Notes: generated by a model from the sequence alone, not told the origin. DNA of 7,475 bases from Alteromonadaceae bacterium (GCA_013393545.1 JABXHG010000253.1:1-7475), one strand, 5' to 3'; shown: positions 1 to 6,396, counted from the first letter of the stretch. Translations and numbers: made by a program.

Positions 1-404
1 CAGCACATGATTTACCGCATTTTAAAGACTCTCACGGAGTTGGTTTAATAGGCAGCGGACTGCTTCGGAAATTTGATGTCCATTTTAATTACGAGGAAGG
101 CACTATTACGCTGGTAAAAAACAAGCTGTTTAGTAATCAAACTTATATCGACCGCAGTGGCTTGGTAATGGAACCACACCGGCTGGGAGGCCTGATAGAA
201 CAGGTGGCAGAAAATTCTCATGCAGCAGAACTTGGCATTACTGCACCAGCGATAATGAATGAAATTAACGGCAAAAAAATAACTGAAGATAACTTTGATA
301 AGCTGCGCGCGTTATTAAGCAGTGACGAGCCATTTGTAAACCTATGCTGGCAAGCAAATGACCGAACAGAATGCGGTAATTTAAAGCTGGAAGATCGCAT
401 CTAG
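1..404 (+). CDS. Retropepsin-like aspartyl protease with C-terminal PDZ domain (3' end only)
   Basis: The frame is open from base 3 to the TAG at 402-404, so this is the last 133 or so residues of a gene starting left of the window. The visible N-terminal part (GLIGSGLLRKFDVHFNYEEG) matches the end of bacterial retropepsin-like aspartyl protease domains, where a G-[IL]-[IL]-G-x-x-x-L segment is followed by a F-x-[VI]-x-[FI]-[DN]-Y strand. The catalytic DTG motif would lie upstream and cannot be seen. The rest, from SGLVMEPH onward, resembles a small PDZ domain with the INGKKI segment typical of PDZ carboxylate-loop neighbours, but the usual G-D before it is replaced by APAIM. Family members are usually exported or membrane anchored; that part is outside the window. 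Substrate is unknown. The gene converges on the minus-strand gene that ends at 448. An internal ATG at 162 is not a credible start because the domain continues upstream. Confidence 0.78.
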   Translation, partial: AHDLPHFKDSHGVGLIGSGLLRKFDVHFNYEEGTITLVKNKLFSNQTYIDRSGLVMEPHRLGGLIEQVAENSHAAELGITAPAIMNEINGKKITEDNFDKLRALLSSDEPFVNLCWQANDRTECGNLKLEDRI

Positions 405-439
405 TTATAACTGACTTCAGCTTTTACTATAGGAAGTTT

Positions 440-461
440 AGAGCGTCCTAATTGACGCTCT
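440..461. terminator. Hairpin between convergent genes, possible bidirectional terminator
   Basis: An 8-bp perfect stem (AGAGCGTC at 440-447 with GACGCTCT at 454-461) closes a 6-nt loop. It sits 36 bp past the stop of the + strand protease and overlaps the last codons of the minus-strand gene. On + it is followed by TTATTAGCTTTT, a broken U-rich tail; on - it is followed by AAACTT, a poor tail. It probably ends the + transcript. Efficiency cannot be judged from sequence alone. Confidence 0.45.
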
Positions 462-1401
462 TATTAGCTTTTACCTTGCTCATAAAACCGTTGTCACTAG
501 TTACTACTCCGACACCCTCTGCTACGACATTTGCAAATCTTTCATCAACAGGCTTGTGCTTGGACCAAAGATAGACTTCCGTTCCATGCTCTTGAAGTCT
601 GGCCGCTAATCTCTTTGGATATCCCCAAAAGTACTTTGCCTTCGACGGCGGAATCAGGAGCGTTGTGTTCTTACATGATTCAGGCACGATGCCAGCCCAC
701 CCCAGCAGCAAGTAGTCAACTCCGCAGCTTCTAACGCCGTCAACACTTACTACCGGGATTAATGAATCTGCTTTTCGAAACCAGTTAATGCCTTTTGAGG
801 AGGTGATCACCAAAACATCTTGAGCATGAGTAAAAGGTTTACTGGCAAGGTAACGATATAGAACATCAAATGAGTGCTCATCGTTATCTTTTAAATTTAA
901 CCAGAATTCATGTTCTGGAAACCGGCTAACGAACTCATCTAATTTAGAAATTCTAAAGCCTAACCCTCGAAAAGGAAATGTTGCACCGTCATCAAACGTA
1001 TAACCAAATCCAGCATCAACTTTCTGTAAATCACGGAACAAGGTTTTATTTATCTGACCGCTGGCATTGGTCGCACAATCTAAAGTCCAATCGTGAAATA
1101 CGACCAGTTGATCATCTAGTGTCCGGTGCACGTTAAGATGAAGAACATCGGTTCCGGCTTGAACGGATGCAGAGGCTGCTTCTAGAGCGTTCTCAACTGT
1201 ACCGACTTCAGAATCCAGCAAAGACTTTGCGGTACAACCTGTCTCATTCAATTTGCTATAATTTACCGAGCCTCCCCCTGCACGGTAAGCAACGACCTCC
1301 CCCTCTCTCTTTAGACTAGGAACAAACAAGTACGCGTTAGAAATGCCAGCTATAACTATCAATAGAATAAGAAGCGACAAAGTAATTATAATTTTTTTCA
1401 C
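448..1401 (-). CDS. Exported glycerophosphodiester phosphodiesterase-like protein with altered active site
   Basis: This 317-aa protein has an N-terminal hydrophobic segment (residues 4-26) that acts as signal peptide or membrane anchor. GDPD-fold landmarks follow in order: VAYRAGG at 37-43 in place of the HRG motif, VENALEA at 69-75 in place of PENT-x-x-A, the strand VLHLNVHRT at 86-94, FHDWTLDCAT at 102-111, LNLK at 168-171, and a late VVTSD at 299-303. Genuine GDPDs use HR, E-x-D and H for metal-dependent cleavage of glycerophosphodiesters. Here they read Y39-R40, H88-L-N90 and H103, so only the last histidine is kept. The fold assignment is firm; catalysis of the standard reaction is doubtful. 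The start is GTG at 1399-1401, preceded by AAGGA about 6 nt upstream; an in-frame TAA four codons upstream excludes a longer form. It lies 62 bp downstream of the nucleotidyltransferase-like gene on the same strand and may be cotranscribed with it. Confidence 0.8.
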   Translation of the reverse strand: MKKIIITLSLLILLIVIAGISNAYLFVPSLKREGEVVAYRAGGGSVNYSKLNETGCTAKSLLDSEVGTVENALEAASASVQAGTDVLHLNVHRTLDDQLVVFHDWTLDCATNASGQINKTLFRDLQKVDAGFGYTFDDGATFPFRGLGFRISKLDEFVSRFPEHEFWLNLKDNDEHSFDVLYRYLASKPFTHAQDVLVITSSKGINWFRKADSLIPVVSVDGVRSCGVDYLLLGWAGIVPESCKNTTLLIPPSKAKYFWGYPKRLAARLQEHGTEVYLWSKHKPVDERFANVVAEGVGVVTSDNGFMSKVKANKSVN

Positions 1402-1418
1402 AGTATTTCCTTACTGCG

Positions 1419-1472
1419 GAGTGCTAATGCCGCACTCACGGGATTCTTAGATGCAGCGCTTGGTTAAGCGCT
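1419..1472. repeat. Two small hairpins between the nucleotidyltransferase-like and GDPD-like genes
   Basis: Two perfect inverted repeats fill the 62-bp gap between the two minus-strand genes. AGCGCTT at 1455-1461 pairs with AAGCGCT at 1466-1472 around a 4-nt loop and overlaps the stop codon of the upstream gene. GAGTGC at 1419-1424 pairs with GCACTC at 1432-1437 around a 7-nt loop, just upstream of the GDPD-like ribosome binding site. Neither has a T-run on either side, so they look more like mRNA-stability or processing structures than intrinsic terminators. Confidence 0.45.
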
Positions 1473-1967
1473 TCTCACCGTTAGTTTCTGCCAAATTTCC
1501 AACCATCTTTTTTCAGCTATGCGCTTTCTAAAATCAACTGGCTTGGGCCTCTTGTTATTCAGCGTAATGGAGTAATTAAATAGAAGCTCGACGCCGAAAG
1601 GGGCAACAATGGTGACCTCCCCATTATCATCCAACCTAGCTCCGACAGCTGTTTCCACTTCAATCCAGTAACTCATAGCGTTTGAAGCTGACGTATATGG
1701 TTTATCCAAGTTCCGCTCATGCATTCTCGCTTGATTCTTTACCGACCAGGGAAAATCAGAAATGCCGTTGAGCTTCTCTTCTATACCGCGATCTCTAGTC
1801 TTGGCGATATCTTTCGGATCGAAGTAGATTAAATCTATATCGTTAAGCGGCGTTGCAGATGAAAAATTATGCATCTTGTCCCAGGCGAGGTTGCGGACAA
1901 AGCCTGCAGCGAGACACCAGTCCGGCAGACGCTTATAGTGTGCATACGTACTTAGTAACTCGACCAA
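1464..1967 (-). CDS. Nucleotidyltransferase family protein, DUF925/NTP_transf_6 type, short N-terminus
   Basis: The 167-aa product has the hallmarks of the DUF925 nucleotidyltransferase-like family: LPDW at 14-17, AGFVRN at 21-26, W29-D30, PLNDIDLIYFD at 40-50 with acidic residues D43, D45 and D50 that fit metal ligands of a polymerase-beta-like fold, VKNQARMH at 76-83, TAVGARL at 106-112, APFG at 122-125 and a final KRW at 153-155. The substrate is not known for the family. No signal peptide is seen, so it should be cytoplasmic. The only start in frame upstream of LPDW is TTG at 1965-1967, directly preceded by an in-frame TAA at 1968-1970, and no clear Shine-Dalgarno is present. As I recall the family, there are usually about 10 more residues before LPDW, so the gene may have lost its true N-terminus by frameshift or rearrangement. 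The core is intact. Confidence 0.75.
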   Translation of the reverse strand: MVELLSTYAHYKRLPDWCLAAGFVRNLAWDKMHNFSSATPLNDIDLIYFDPKDIAKTRDRGIEEKLNGISDFPWSVKNQARMHERNLDKPYTSASNAMSYWIEVETAVGARLDDNGEVTIVAPFGVELLFNYSITLNNKRPKPVDFRKRIAEKRWLEIWQKLTVRSA

Positions 1968-2167
1968 TTACTGACGACATTCTGCAACGCACCGATAACG
2001 CTAATTTTAATTTCGTTATGTAACTGACATTAAACGAATTAAAACGGCAATTCAAACACATACCCACGAACGGCTTCCCAGTACCTACTCTTAATACACC
2101 TTGCTCGACTACTAGCCCAAGTTCCTGTTAAAAACAGTACGGTTGCCGTTGCAGGCTAGTTTACCGT
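1968..2167. other. 200-bp intergenic region with nested inverted repeats, no gene seen
   Basis: This lies between the end of the hydrolase gene and the start of the nucleotidyltransferase-like gene, both on -. No credible ORF, tRNA or T-tract terminator was found. It holds several inverted repeats: the nested structure at 2111-2160, AACGGCAA near 2042-2049 against TTGCCGTT near 2143-2150, and CTGCAACG near 1982-1989 against CGTTGCAG near 2148-2155. The last two share bases, so they could not both form at once. An alternative minus-strand frame before 1967 is open for about 25 codons but shows no recognisable family sequence. Confidence 0.4.
2111..2160. repeat. Nested inverted repeat just downstream of the hydrolase gene
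   Basis: ACTAGCC at 2111-2117 pairs with GGCTAGT at 2154-2160. Inside the 36-nt interval, CTGTT at 2125-2129 pairs with AACAG at 2133-2137 around a 3-nt loop. The structure begins 7 bp past the hydrolase stop codon on the minus strand, so it would form in the 3' untranslated RNA and could mark or protect the mRNA end. There is no T-run after it on -, so it does not qualify as an ordinary intrinsic terminator. Confidence 0.35.
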
Positions 2168-3118
2168 TTATTCTGTCCTGCGCTCTCCCGTTATCCATGC
2201 TTTTATCTCTTTATACATTAGGCCTTGCGAAAACGGTAAACCGTGGTAATCATCATAAATAACCAGCTTATGGGGATGACTAATATCGGATAACTTATCC
2301 GCTAAGATCTTTGCTTGCTCCACCGAAACCCTTTCATCCTTGGCTCCGTGAAGTATGAGGATAGGTAATTCATCAGGCAGCTCATCTAACCAATAAACTA
2401 CTGAGCGCTTCCTTAATTCCGACTCTTTGTTACTCGTGAAACTGGGGACTCTATAATCGAAGACCTTTTCCATTTCAGGCCTTTCTTCAAGTGTTTTGAA
2501 TAAATCCGAGGGGGCACCAAGAACCGTCAATGATTTTATATTGCTCAGTTCTTTTAGTGATATAAAAGCCGACATTGCTCCCCGACTAAACCCAACCATA
2601 TGAATTTGGTTTTCATCTACGTATGGTAACTGAGAGGCTAGCCGAACAATATTAATAACGTCTTTCACATCGCTTCCGCCAAACTCATCAACACTCTCGC
2701 CCGGTCCATCAGTTAACTCCATTCCACCTCTGTATTGAGTGGCTAAAACAGCAACTCCCATTTCTGCTATAGGTTTCAAATGCAGGAAAATACTGGAGTA
2801 GTTTAGAGACCCAAAGCGGCCATTACCTCCCCGATTGAAAATGACCACGGGAACTTTCTCGTCGTTCTCGATTTTCGGAGTTAACAGTATTCCGCCAACA
2901 GGATACTGGCCGCTTTGGTAGACAATGACCTTACAGGTAAAATTAGCTTTTAAATCCAGGAACTCTTTTTTGTTTATTCTTGAGTGCTTGGCCTCTTCAT
3001 AAGTATCCCCGAGGCACTTTTTTTCTCTAAGAATATCGCCAGATTCATTCGCCAATGAGCTGTCTGAAAATATTAACGGAATAAATATTAAAGCTAATTT
3101 TGTGATGTTCCCTATCAT
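2168..3118 (-). CDS. Secreted serine alpha/beta hydrolase, prolyl-oligopeptidase/dienelactone-hydrolase-like
   Basis: The 316-aa protein begins with a signal peptide (hydrophobic 5-17, probable cleavage after SLA at 21-23), so it is exported, most likely to the periplasm. The body has alpha/beta-hydrolase features: VPVVIFNRGGNG at 89-100 as the oxyanion strand and loop, ATQYRGG at 126-132, the nucleophile elbow GFSRG at 176-180 with Ser178, LPILILHGAKD ending in the acid Asp261, and the catalytic His292 in DDYHG. The triad order and spacing match the peptidase S9/dienelactone hydrolase-like group of 'alpha/beta hydrolase family' proteins, which cleave esters or peptides. The real substrate cannot be told. 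ATG at 3116-3118 is chosen because the signal peptide begins there; the Shine-Dalgarno is weak (GAG about 10 nt upstream). It is transcribed divergently from the zinc-ribbon gene at 3308. Confidence 0.85.
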   Translation of the reverse strand: MIGNITKLALIFIPLIFSDSSLANESGDILREKKCLGDTYEEAKHSRINKKEFLDLKANFTCKVIVYQSGQYPVGGILLTPKIENDEKVPVVIFNRGGNGRFGSLNYSSIFLHLKPIAEMGVAVLATQYRGGMELTDGPGESVDEFGGSDVKDVINIVRLASQLPYVDENQIHMVGFSRGAMSAFISLKELSNIKSLTVLGAPSDLFKTLEERPEMEKVFDYRVPSFTSNKESELRKRSVVYWLDELPDELPILILHGAKDERVSVEQAKILADKLSDISHPHKLVIYDDYHGLPFSQGLMYKEIKAWITGERRTE

Positions 3119-3307
3119 ATTTCAGTCTCAGATTGCCATAATTAAAGTGTTATTCGCGTGATAGCGATGGAATGTTATCTGACTCAAAATATTGTTATTA
3201 GTTCTTTTATAACTAACTATATAAATTTATAGCAAATAGCAGCGGTGATGACATCAAGTTCTAATTATTGTTAAATTAACGATAAAAAGTACAAGGATAG
3301 ACAAGCT
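3119..3307. promoter_or_regulatory. AT-rich divergent intergenic region with promoters and a possible operator
   Basis: This 189-bp region separates the divergent hydrolase (-) and zinc-ribbon (+) genes and must carry promoters for both. It is very AT-rich between about 3185 and 3290. A perfect inverted repeat, TTAGTT at 3198-3203 and AACTAA at 3211-3216 with a 7-nt T-rich spacer, is a candidate operator or small hairpin. TATATA at 3219-3224 could be a -10 element for the + gene, but no well-spaced -35 was found. The + gene has a Shine-Dalgarno AAGGA at 3293-3297. Confidence 0.35.
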
Positions 3308-3634
3308 ATGAGTAAACGACCGATTTGCCCTGAGTGCAACGAGAGCATGACGTTCCTGCAAAGCTTTAAAAACATTAACCCGTGGAACTACAAATGCCCA
3401 AACTGTAAAAAGAAAATTGTCGCCCCGAAGCTTTGGAAGAGCATCACAATAGCCTGTTTCATTATGGGCTTCTGTGCGGGTATATTTGCATCATACAAAG
3501 AAGAACAAGGTGCCTGGACGGCTAATACCAGTTGGCTATTCTTCGGCCTCTGTCTTTTGGTATTGATTCCGATAACCACCATTATATGGACTCGCCTAAA
3601 GTTCAAATCGCTAAGCGACAAATGCGAACAATAG
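3308..3634 (+). CDS. Small membrane protein with N-terminal zinc ribbon and two TM segments
   Basis: The 108-aa protein starts with a four-cysteine zinc ribbon: C7-P-E-C10 and C30-P-N-C33, with a basic KCPNCKKK knuckle. Two hydrophobic helices follow, roughly residues 45-62 and 75-95, joined by a short KEEQGAW loop, and then a basic tail that suggests the ribbon and tail face the cytoplasm. I do not recognise a named family; similar small 'zinc ribbon plus two TM' hypothetical proteins are common in gammaproteobacteria and have no agreed function. The ATG at 3308 has AAGGA about 10 nt upstream and an open divergent region before it. The gene ends 87 bp before the kelch start, and a separate promoter seems to lie between, so cotranscription is not required. 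Confidence 0.75.
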   Translation: MSKRPICPECNESMTFLQSFKNINPWNYKCPNCKKKIVAPKLWKSITIACFIMGFCAGIFASYKEEQGAWTANTSWLFFGLCLLVLIPITTIIWTRLKFKSLSDKCEQ

Positions 3635-3661
3635 ATATTAACCGATAGTTTGGACTTAAAT

Positions 3662-3689
3662 TTGTCATAATAATCATATACCTTACAAT
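3662..3689 (+). promoter_or_regulatory. Sigma-70 promoter for the kelch lipoprotein gene
   Basis: TTGTCA at 3662-3667 and TACAAT at 3684-3689 each match the sigma-70 consensus at five of six positions and are 16 bp apart. Transcription would begin near 3696, about 26 nt before the preferred ATG at 3722. No operator was recognised around it. Confidence 0.5.
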
Positions 3690-3721
3690 TTCATTTTAAT
3701 TTCTGACACAGGATGTTAAGA

Positions 3722-4714
3722 ATGCCCTCCTCTAATTTTACGTTTAGATTAGTACCCGTTTTGTTTTCCATTACTTTGTTTGCTGGGTGTGCATCAGCTC
3801 CGGACAACACAGTAAATGAACCATCAATCAATTCATCCGCTCCGACCTTAGATGAACCAAGATATGGTCACGCCGCAGTAACTGATGATGAAAGTATCTA
3901 TATCATTGGTGGTGCAAATAAAAGCGGATTTCTATCCAGTATAGAAATTATCGATCCTAAAACTAAGGAAACGACAGTTCTGCAAGATAAAATAATACCT
4001 CGCCGCTATTTAACCGCAGTGTGGGATGGAAAAGAATCGATTTATATATTTGGCGGTATCAGCCAACAGGACGGTGGTTTTTGGCAAGAAAAAACAGTAG
4101 AAATTTTTAATACGCGCACACAAAAAGTAACAACCACCACACCCATGCGAGTGCCCCGCCGGTTTAACAGCGCCGTACTATTAAACGATAAAATTTACGT
4201 ATTGGGCGGCTCTGTTTACTATCCAAAAGCAGTTGAAAGAGGATATGATTTACGCGCTACATCGCTAGTAACCGCCTTTGATATAAACACTAAAAAGTGG
4301 TCTCGAGTAGCCAACTTACCTGCGGCCAGAAGCACACGAGCATTCACCACTGGCGAGCAAGTTTGTGCTGTAGGCGGTTACGACGGCTTTCATAAATGGT
4401 CTGTATTTGATTGCTACGACCCAACCACCGGAAAATGGCAGTTAATGCCGGATGCCCCCACGGCCATAAGTGCTCATTCAGTGGCTGTTCACAATGACAA
4501 GCTATACGTTTTTGGTGATTACGATAACCTTGATCAGGTCTTGATATACGACTTTTCAGAGAATACCTGGTCAAATATTAACATCCCCTATCGCGCGAGT
4601 CGTCATAACGCCACTGTTGTATTTGGCAACGAAGCATTTGTTATTGGCGGTAATACCGGTGGTTCGGGTCCATTCTTAGATGATATTCAGGTGTTTTCAT
4701 TACCGTTGCGATAA
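3722..4714 (+). CDS. Kelch-repeat lipoprotein, six-bladed beta-propeller
   Basis: The protein has a lipoprotein signal peptide ending in the lipobox FAGC, with Cys23 as the lipidated residue (numbered from the ATG at 3722). The following Ala favours transport to the outer membrane. Six kelch repeats follow, each with a hydrophobic strand ending in GG (63-64, 111-112, 162-163, 218-219, 309-310) or GD (265-266), spaced about 44-56 residues apart. Most begin with an R-x-x-x-[AS] segment and end with a Y/F-D strand and, in several, a conserved W (KKWSRV, GKWQLM, NTWSNI). This is the right number for a closed propeller similar to bacterial N-acetylneuraminate epimerase-like and galactose-oxidase-like kelch proteins. 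The role is probably binding or scaffolding in the periplasm; no catalytic residue could be assigned. An ATG at 3713 is also in frame, but AGGA at 3710-3713 sits 8 nt before the 3722 ATG and overlaps the 3713 one, so 3722 is preferred (330 aa). Confidence 0.82.
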   Translation: MPSSNFTFRLVPVLFSITLFAGCASAPDNTVNEPSINSSAPTLDEPRYGHAAVTDDESIYIIGGANKSGFLSSIEIIDPKTKETTVLQDKIIPRRYLTAVWDGKESIYIFGGISQQDGGFWQEKTVEIFNTRTQKVTTTTPMRVPRRFNSAVLLNDKIYVLGGSVYYPKAVERGYDLRATSLVTAFDINTKKWSRVANLPAARSTRAFTTGEQVCAVGGYDGFHKWSVFDCYDPTTGKWQLMPDAPTAISAHSVAVHNDKLYVFGDYDNLDQVLIYDFSENTWSNINIPYRASRHNATVVFGNEAFVIGGNTGGSGPFLDDIQVFSLPLR

Positions 4715-4746
4715 AATTATACTGGTTCGTTAATACTGATTCGTCT

Positions 4747-4784
4747 AAAAAATAAGATCAAAGCTCAAATGAGCTTTGATCTTA
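4747..4784 (-). terminator. Strong intrinsic terminator on the minus strand
   Basis: TAAGATCAAAGCTCA at 4753-4767 and TGAGCTTTGATCTTA at 4770-4784 form a perfect inverted repeat, giving at least 14 bp of stem with a 4-nt loop. On the minus strand it is followed at once by six Ts (A-run at 4747-4752 on +). On the plus strand there is no T-run after it (CAGATGTCAG), so it is a good terminator only for leftward transcription. It may also fold at the 3' end of the kelch mRNA, whose stop is at 4714. The nearest minus-strand gene upstream of it is the M1-like peptidase, which ends at 5158. Confidence 0.7.
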
Positions 4785-4910
4785 CAGATGTCAGCAATTT
4801 TCCAGACAACAGAAAATATCTCTATGACAAATGCAAATTTCCTTACTTAAGCCCTCTTCCCCAAGCCTCTTTCGTTTTCTAGCAAAACTTTTAACCAGAT
4901 TTTATCGTAC

Positions 4911-4919
4911 TGCTAAATA
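4911..4919 (+). promoter_or_regulatory. Possible extended -10 promoter for the small DUF6435-type gene
   Basis: TG-C-TAAATA at 4911-4919 fits an extended -10 element (TGn then a TATAAT-like hexamer, five of six). No good -35 is present at the right distance, which is tolerated with extended -10 promoters. Transcription would start near 4926, leaving a 5' leader of about 20 nt that includes the GAGG ribosome site at 4933-4936. Confidence 0.3.
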
Positions 4920-4945
4920 CATTCAATAATTTGAGGCAGTCATTA

Positions 4946-5122
4946 ATGCTTGGACTTTTTAAGTCAGACCCTACGAAGAAAATGCGCAAAGAACTAAAGC
5001 AGCTGCAAGAAAAAGCCATGGAAATGCAGCGTAACGGAAACATTCGCGATAGTTCGCATATCAGCCAACAAGCAGACGAACTCTGGAACAAGATTCAGGC
5101 GTTGGAAAGCCAGAATAAATAA
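4946..5122 (+). CDS. Small DUF6435-type protein of unknown function
   Basis: This 58-aa protein starts MLGLFKSDP, and the pattern of a short hydrophobic start, F-K-S-D-P, a basic stretch, then a heptad-like helix with QRNG-x-IR in the middle and L-W-x-KI-x-ALE at the end is what I know from DUF6435-family small proteins of Alteromonadales and related bacteria. Nearly the whole chain after residue 10 looks helical, probably one or two amphipathic or coiled-coil helices. No function is known. The start is placed at ATG 4946 because GAGG at 4933-4936 lies 9 nt upstream; a longer reading from TTG at 4931 would add five residues unlike the family. It stands alone on +, followed 5 bp after the stop by a terminator hairpin, so it is a monocistronic gene. 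Confidence 0.75.
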   Translation: MLGLFKSDPTKKMRKELKQLQEKAMEMQRNGNIRDSSHISQQADELWNKIQALESQNK

Positions 5123-5127
5123 GGTTA

Positions 5128-5154
5128 TGGGTTGCTAACTGGCAACCCACTTTT
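5128..5154 (+). terminator. Intrinsic terminator of the small DUF6435-type gene
   Basis: TGGGTTGC at 5128-5135 pairs with GCAACCCA at 5142-5149 around a 6-nt loop, followed by CTTTT at 5150-5154. The tail is short but correctly placed for rightward transcription. On the minus strand the same stem is followed by TAACCTTATTT, a poor tail, so the converging peptidase transcript may be only partly stopped here. Confidence 0.6.
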
Positions 5155-5157
5155 CGC

Positions 5158-6396
5158 CTACCGTCCTTCCAGCAATAGCTTAAACCACTCTTCGTTCTCA
5201 TTGCTGGTCACCTGTTCTAAGTGTTCTAGAAGTTGTTCAGTCTCGGTTACGGGTTCTGTCATATACCAATGCAGTAACTGCTCAAATTTCTCCTCACCAA
5301 TTCTGTCTTTTAACTTTTTCAACATAAGCGGGCCAAGGCCGTAATTCACTTTGAAAGAAGCTCGTTGTTCAGTGTCAGCACGCCAGACATAGCTCTGCCC
5401 TTTTGCACGTGCTTTCCACTCAGCCAGTATTTGCGCGTATGCCTCAACGCCAAAACTTGATTTCACCTCTTGGGCAGCCACGTATTCGGCAAAGGACTCC
5501 ATCATCCAGTAATCATGCGACATGGCATCGCCAAATGCTGTCCAGTTATGAGAAAGCTCGTGACAAATATAGTGATAACTCTGTTGCTTTGATTGCAGCC
5601 GTTGGCTACTGACTGACAAATAATTTCCGCGCGCGAAGCTGGGGCCGTCACGATCTAAAATCACTAATGTAGCTGACTCCAATTTGTCTTCCTGACCATA
5701 TTTTTGGTTCAACGAGGCCTGACAGCTACTACCTAATGCTGCCAGTGGTCTGGCGTGCTCTTCATTTGCTTTGTCATAAACAACAGAGAAACTCCCGTCG
5801 TTGTACTCGCTACCGCTTGAAGTCGCGTAAAAAGACACATCAATCCAGCCTTTTGTGCTCTTTAGTCTGTATTGGTTGCCATTCTGAACAACAGTTCCGG
5901 GGCCATACATCTTCCAATCAGACGGTAATTTCACTTCAAGTTCGCCCTGCATAGGTGTTGCGAAATTCGTATAGAACGGGTGCCAGGCAGAATCTATACT
6001 CAGATGAATACCGTGCTCAGTAATAAAGTTGCCATGCCCACCGGTATTGTCGACTACACCAGCATAAGAAAGCGTAATTTCGTGTGTTTTTGAGGGTTCT
6101 TCAAAGGCCAAAGCAATTTCGTTCCATGGCGGTACTTTTTCCGAAGGATTAACCGAGTATCCTTTTAAGCCTTCACCTGAAATATCAGCAATAGTAAAAC
6201 TCTTATTGAGAAATAACCGAGCCTCATTACTCGTTAAAGCCGACGCCGGAATCGTTAACTCTGTCGTTACTTTCAACTCCCCAGACTCAATATCAAACTC
6301 GGCTGAGGTATCGTATTGCGCGAAGTTTCCCGGGCTCTGGACAATAGCGGCACCTGGCAGAAGAAATAAAATAGAGAGCAAAAAGGCTATTCTCAT
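5158..6396 (-). CDS. Exported M1-like zinc metallopeptidase (short form)
   Basis: The 412-aa protein has a signal peptide (hydrophobic 3-18, cleavage around residues 17-21), an all-beta N-terminal half resembling the M1 N-domain, and a gluzincin catalytic core. HELSH at 279-283 supplies the two zinc histidines and the general base Glu280; Glu300 in MESFAEY is the third zinc ligand; Tyr352 in NYGLGPLML matches the transition-state tyrosine of M1 enzymes (usual motif Y-x-K-G). It should be a periplasmic or secreted aminopeptidase-like enzyme. Two oddities stand out: the gap between the second His and the third ligand is 16 residues where M1 normally has 18, and the G-x-M-E-N substrate motif is not recognisable (SFARGNYLS occupies that place). 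It lacks the large C-terminal domain of full M1 aminopeptidases. ATG at 6394-6396 has AGGGA 6-8 nt upstream. It is transcribed away from the siderophore receptor. Confidence 0.8.
   Translation of the reverse strand: MRIAFLLSILFLLPGAAIVQSPGNFAQYDTSAEFDIESGELKVTTELTIPASALTSNEARLFLNKSFTIADISGEGLKGYSVNPSEKVPPWNEIALAFEEPSKTHEITLSYAGVVDNTGGHGNFITEHGIHLSIDSAWHPFYTNFATPMQGELEVKLPSDWKMYGPGTVVQNGNQYRLKSTKGWIDVSFYATSSGSEYNDGSFSVVYDKANEEHARPLAALGSSCQASLNQKYGQEDKLESATLVILDRDGPSFARGNYLSVSSQRLQSKQQSYHYICHELSHNWTAFGDAMSHDYWMMESFAEYVAAQEVKSSFGVEAYAQILAEWKARAKGQSYVWRADTEQRASFKVNYGLGPLMLKKLKDRIGEEKFEQLLHWYMTEPVTETEQLLEHLEQVTSNENEEWFKLLLEGR

Noticed and set aside
531..734. Plus-strand reading frame opposite the GDPD-like gene.
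   Set aside because: It is a shadow of a gene with clear family motifs on the other strand and lacks a ribosome site.
1402..2167. Possible integron attC sites flanking the nucleotidyltransferase-like gene (GCTTAAC overlapping its stop codon on the minus strand fits the RYYYAAC core).
   Set aside because: No matching GTTRRRY partner was found at a suitable distance, the neighbouring candidate (GTTTAAT near 2030 on the minus strand) breaks the consensus, and there is no integrase or repeated site.
5403..5954. Plus-strand reading frames opposite the M1-like peptidase.
   Set aside because: They lie within a well-supported minus-strand enzyme, have no ribosome sites and show no domain-like sequence.
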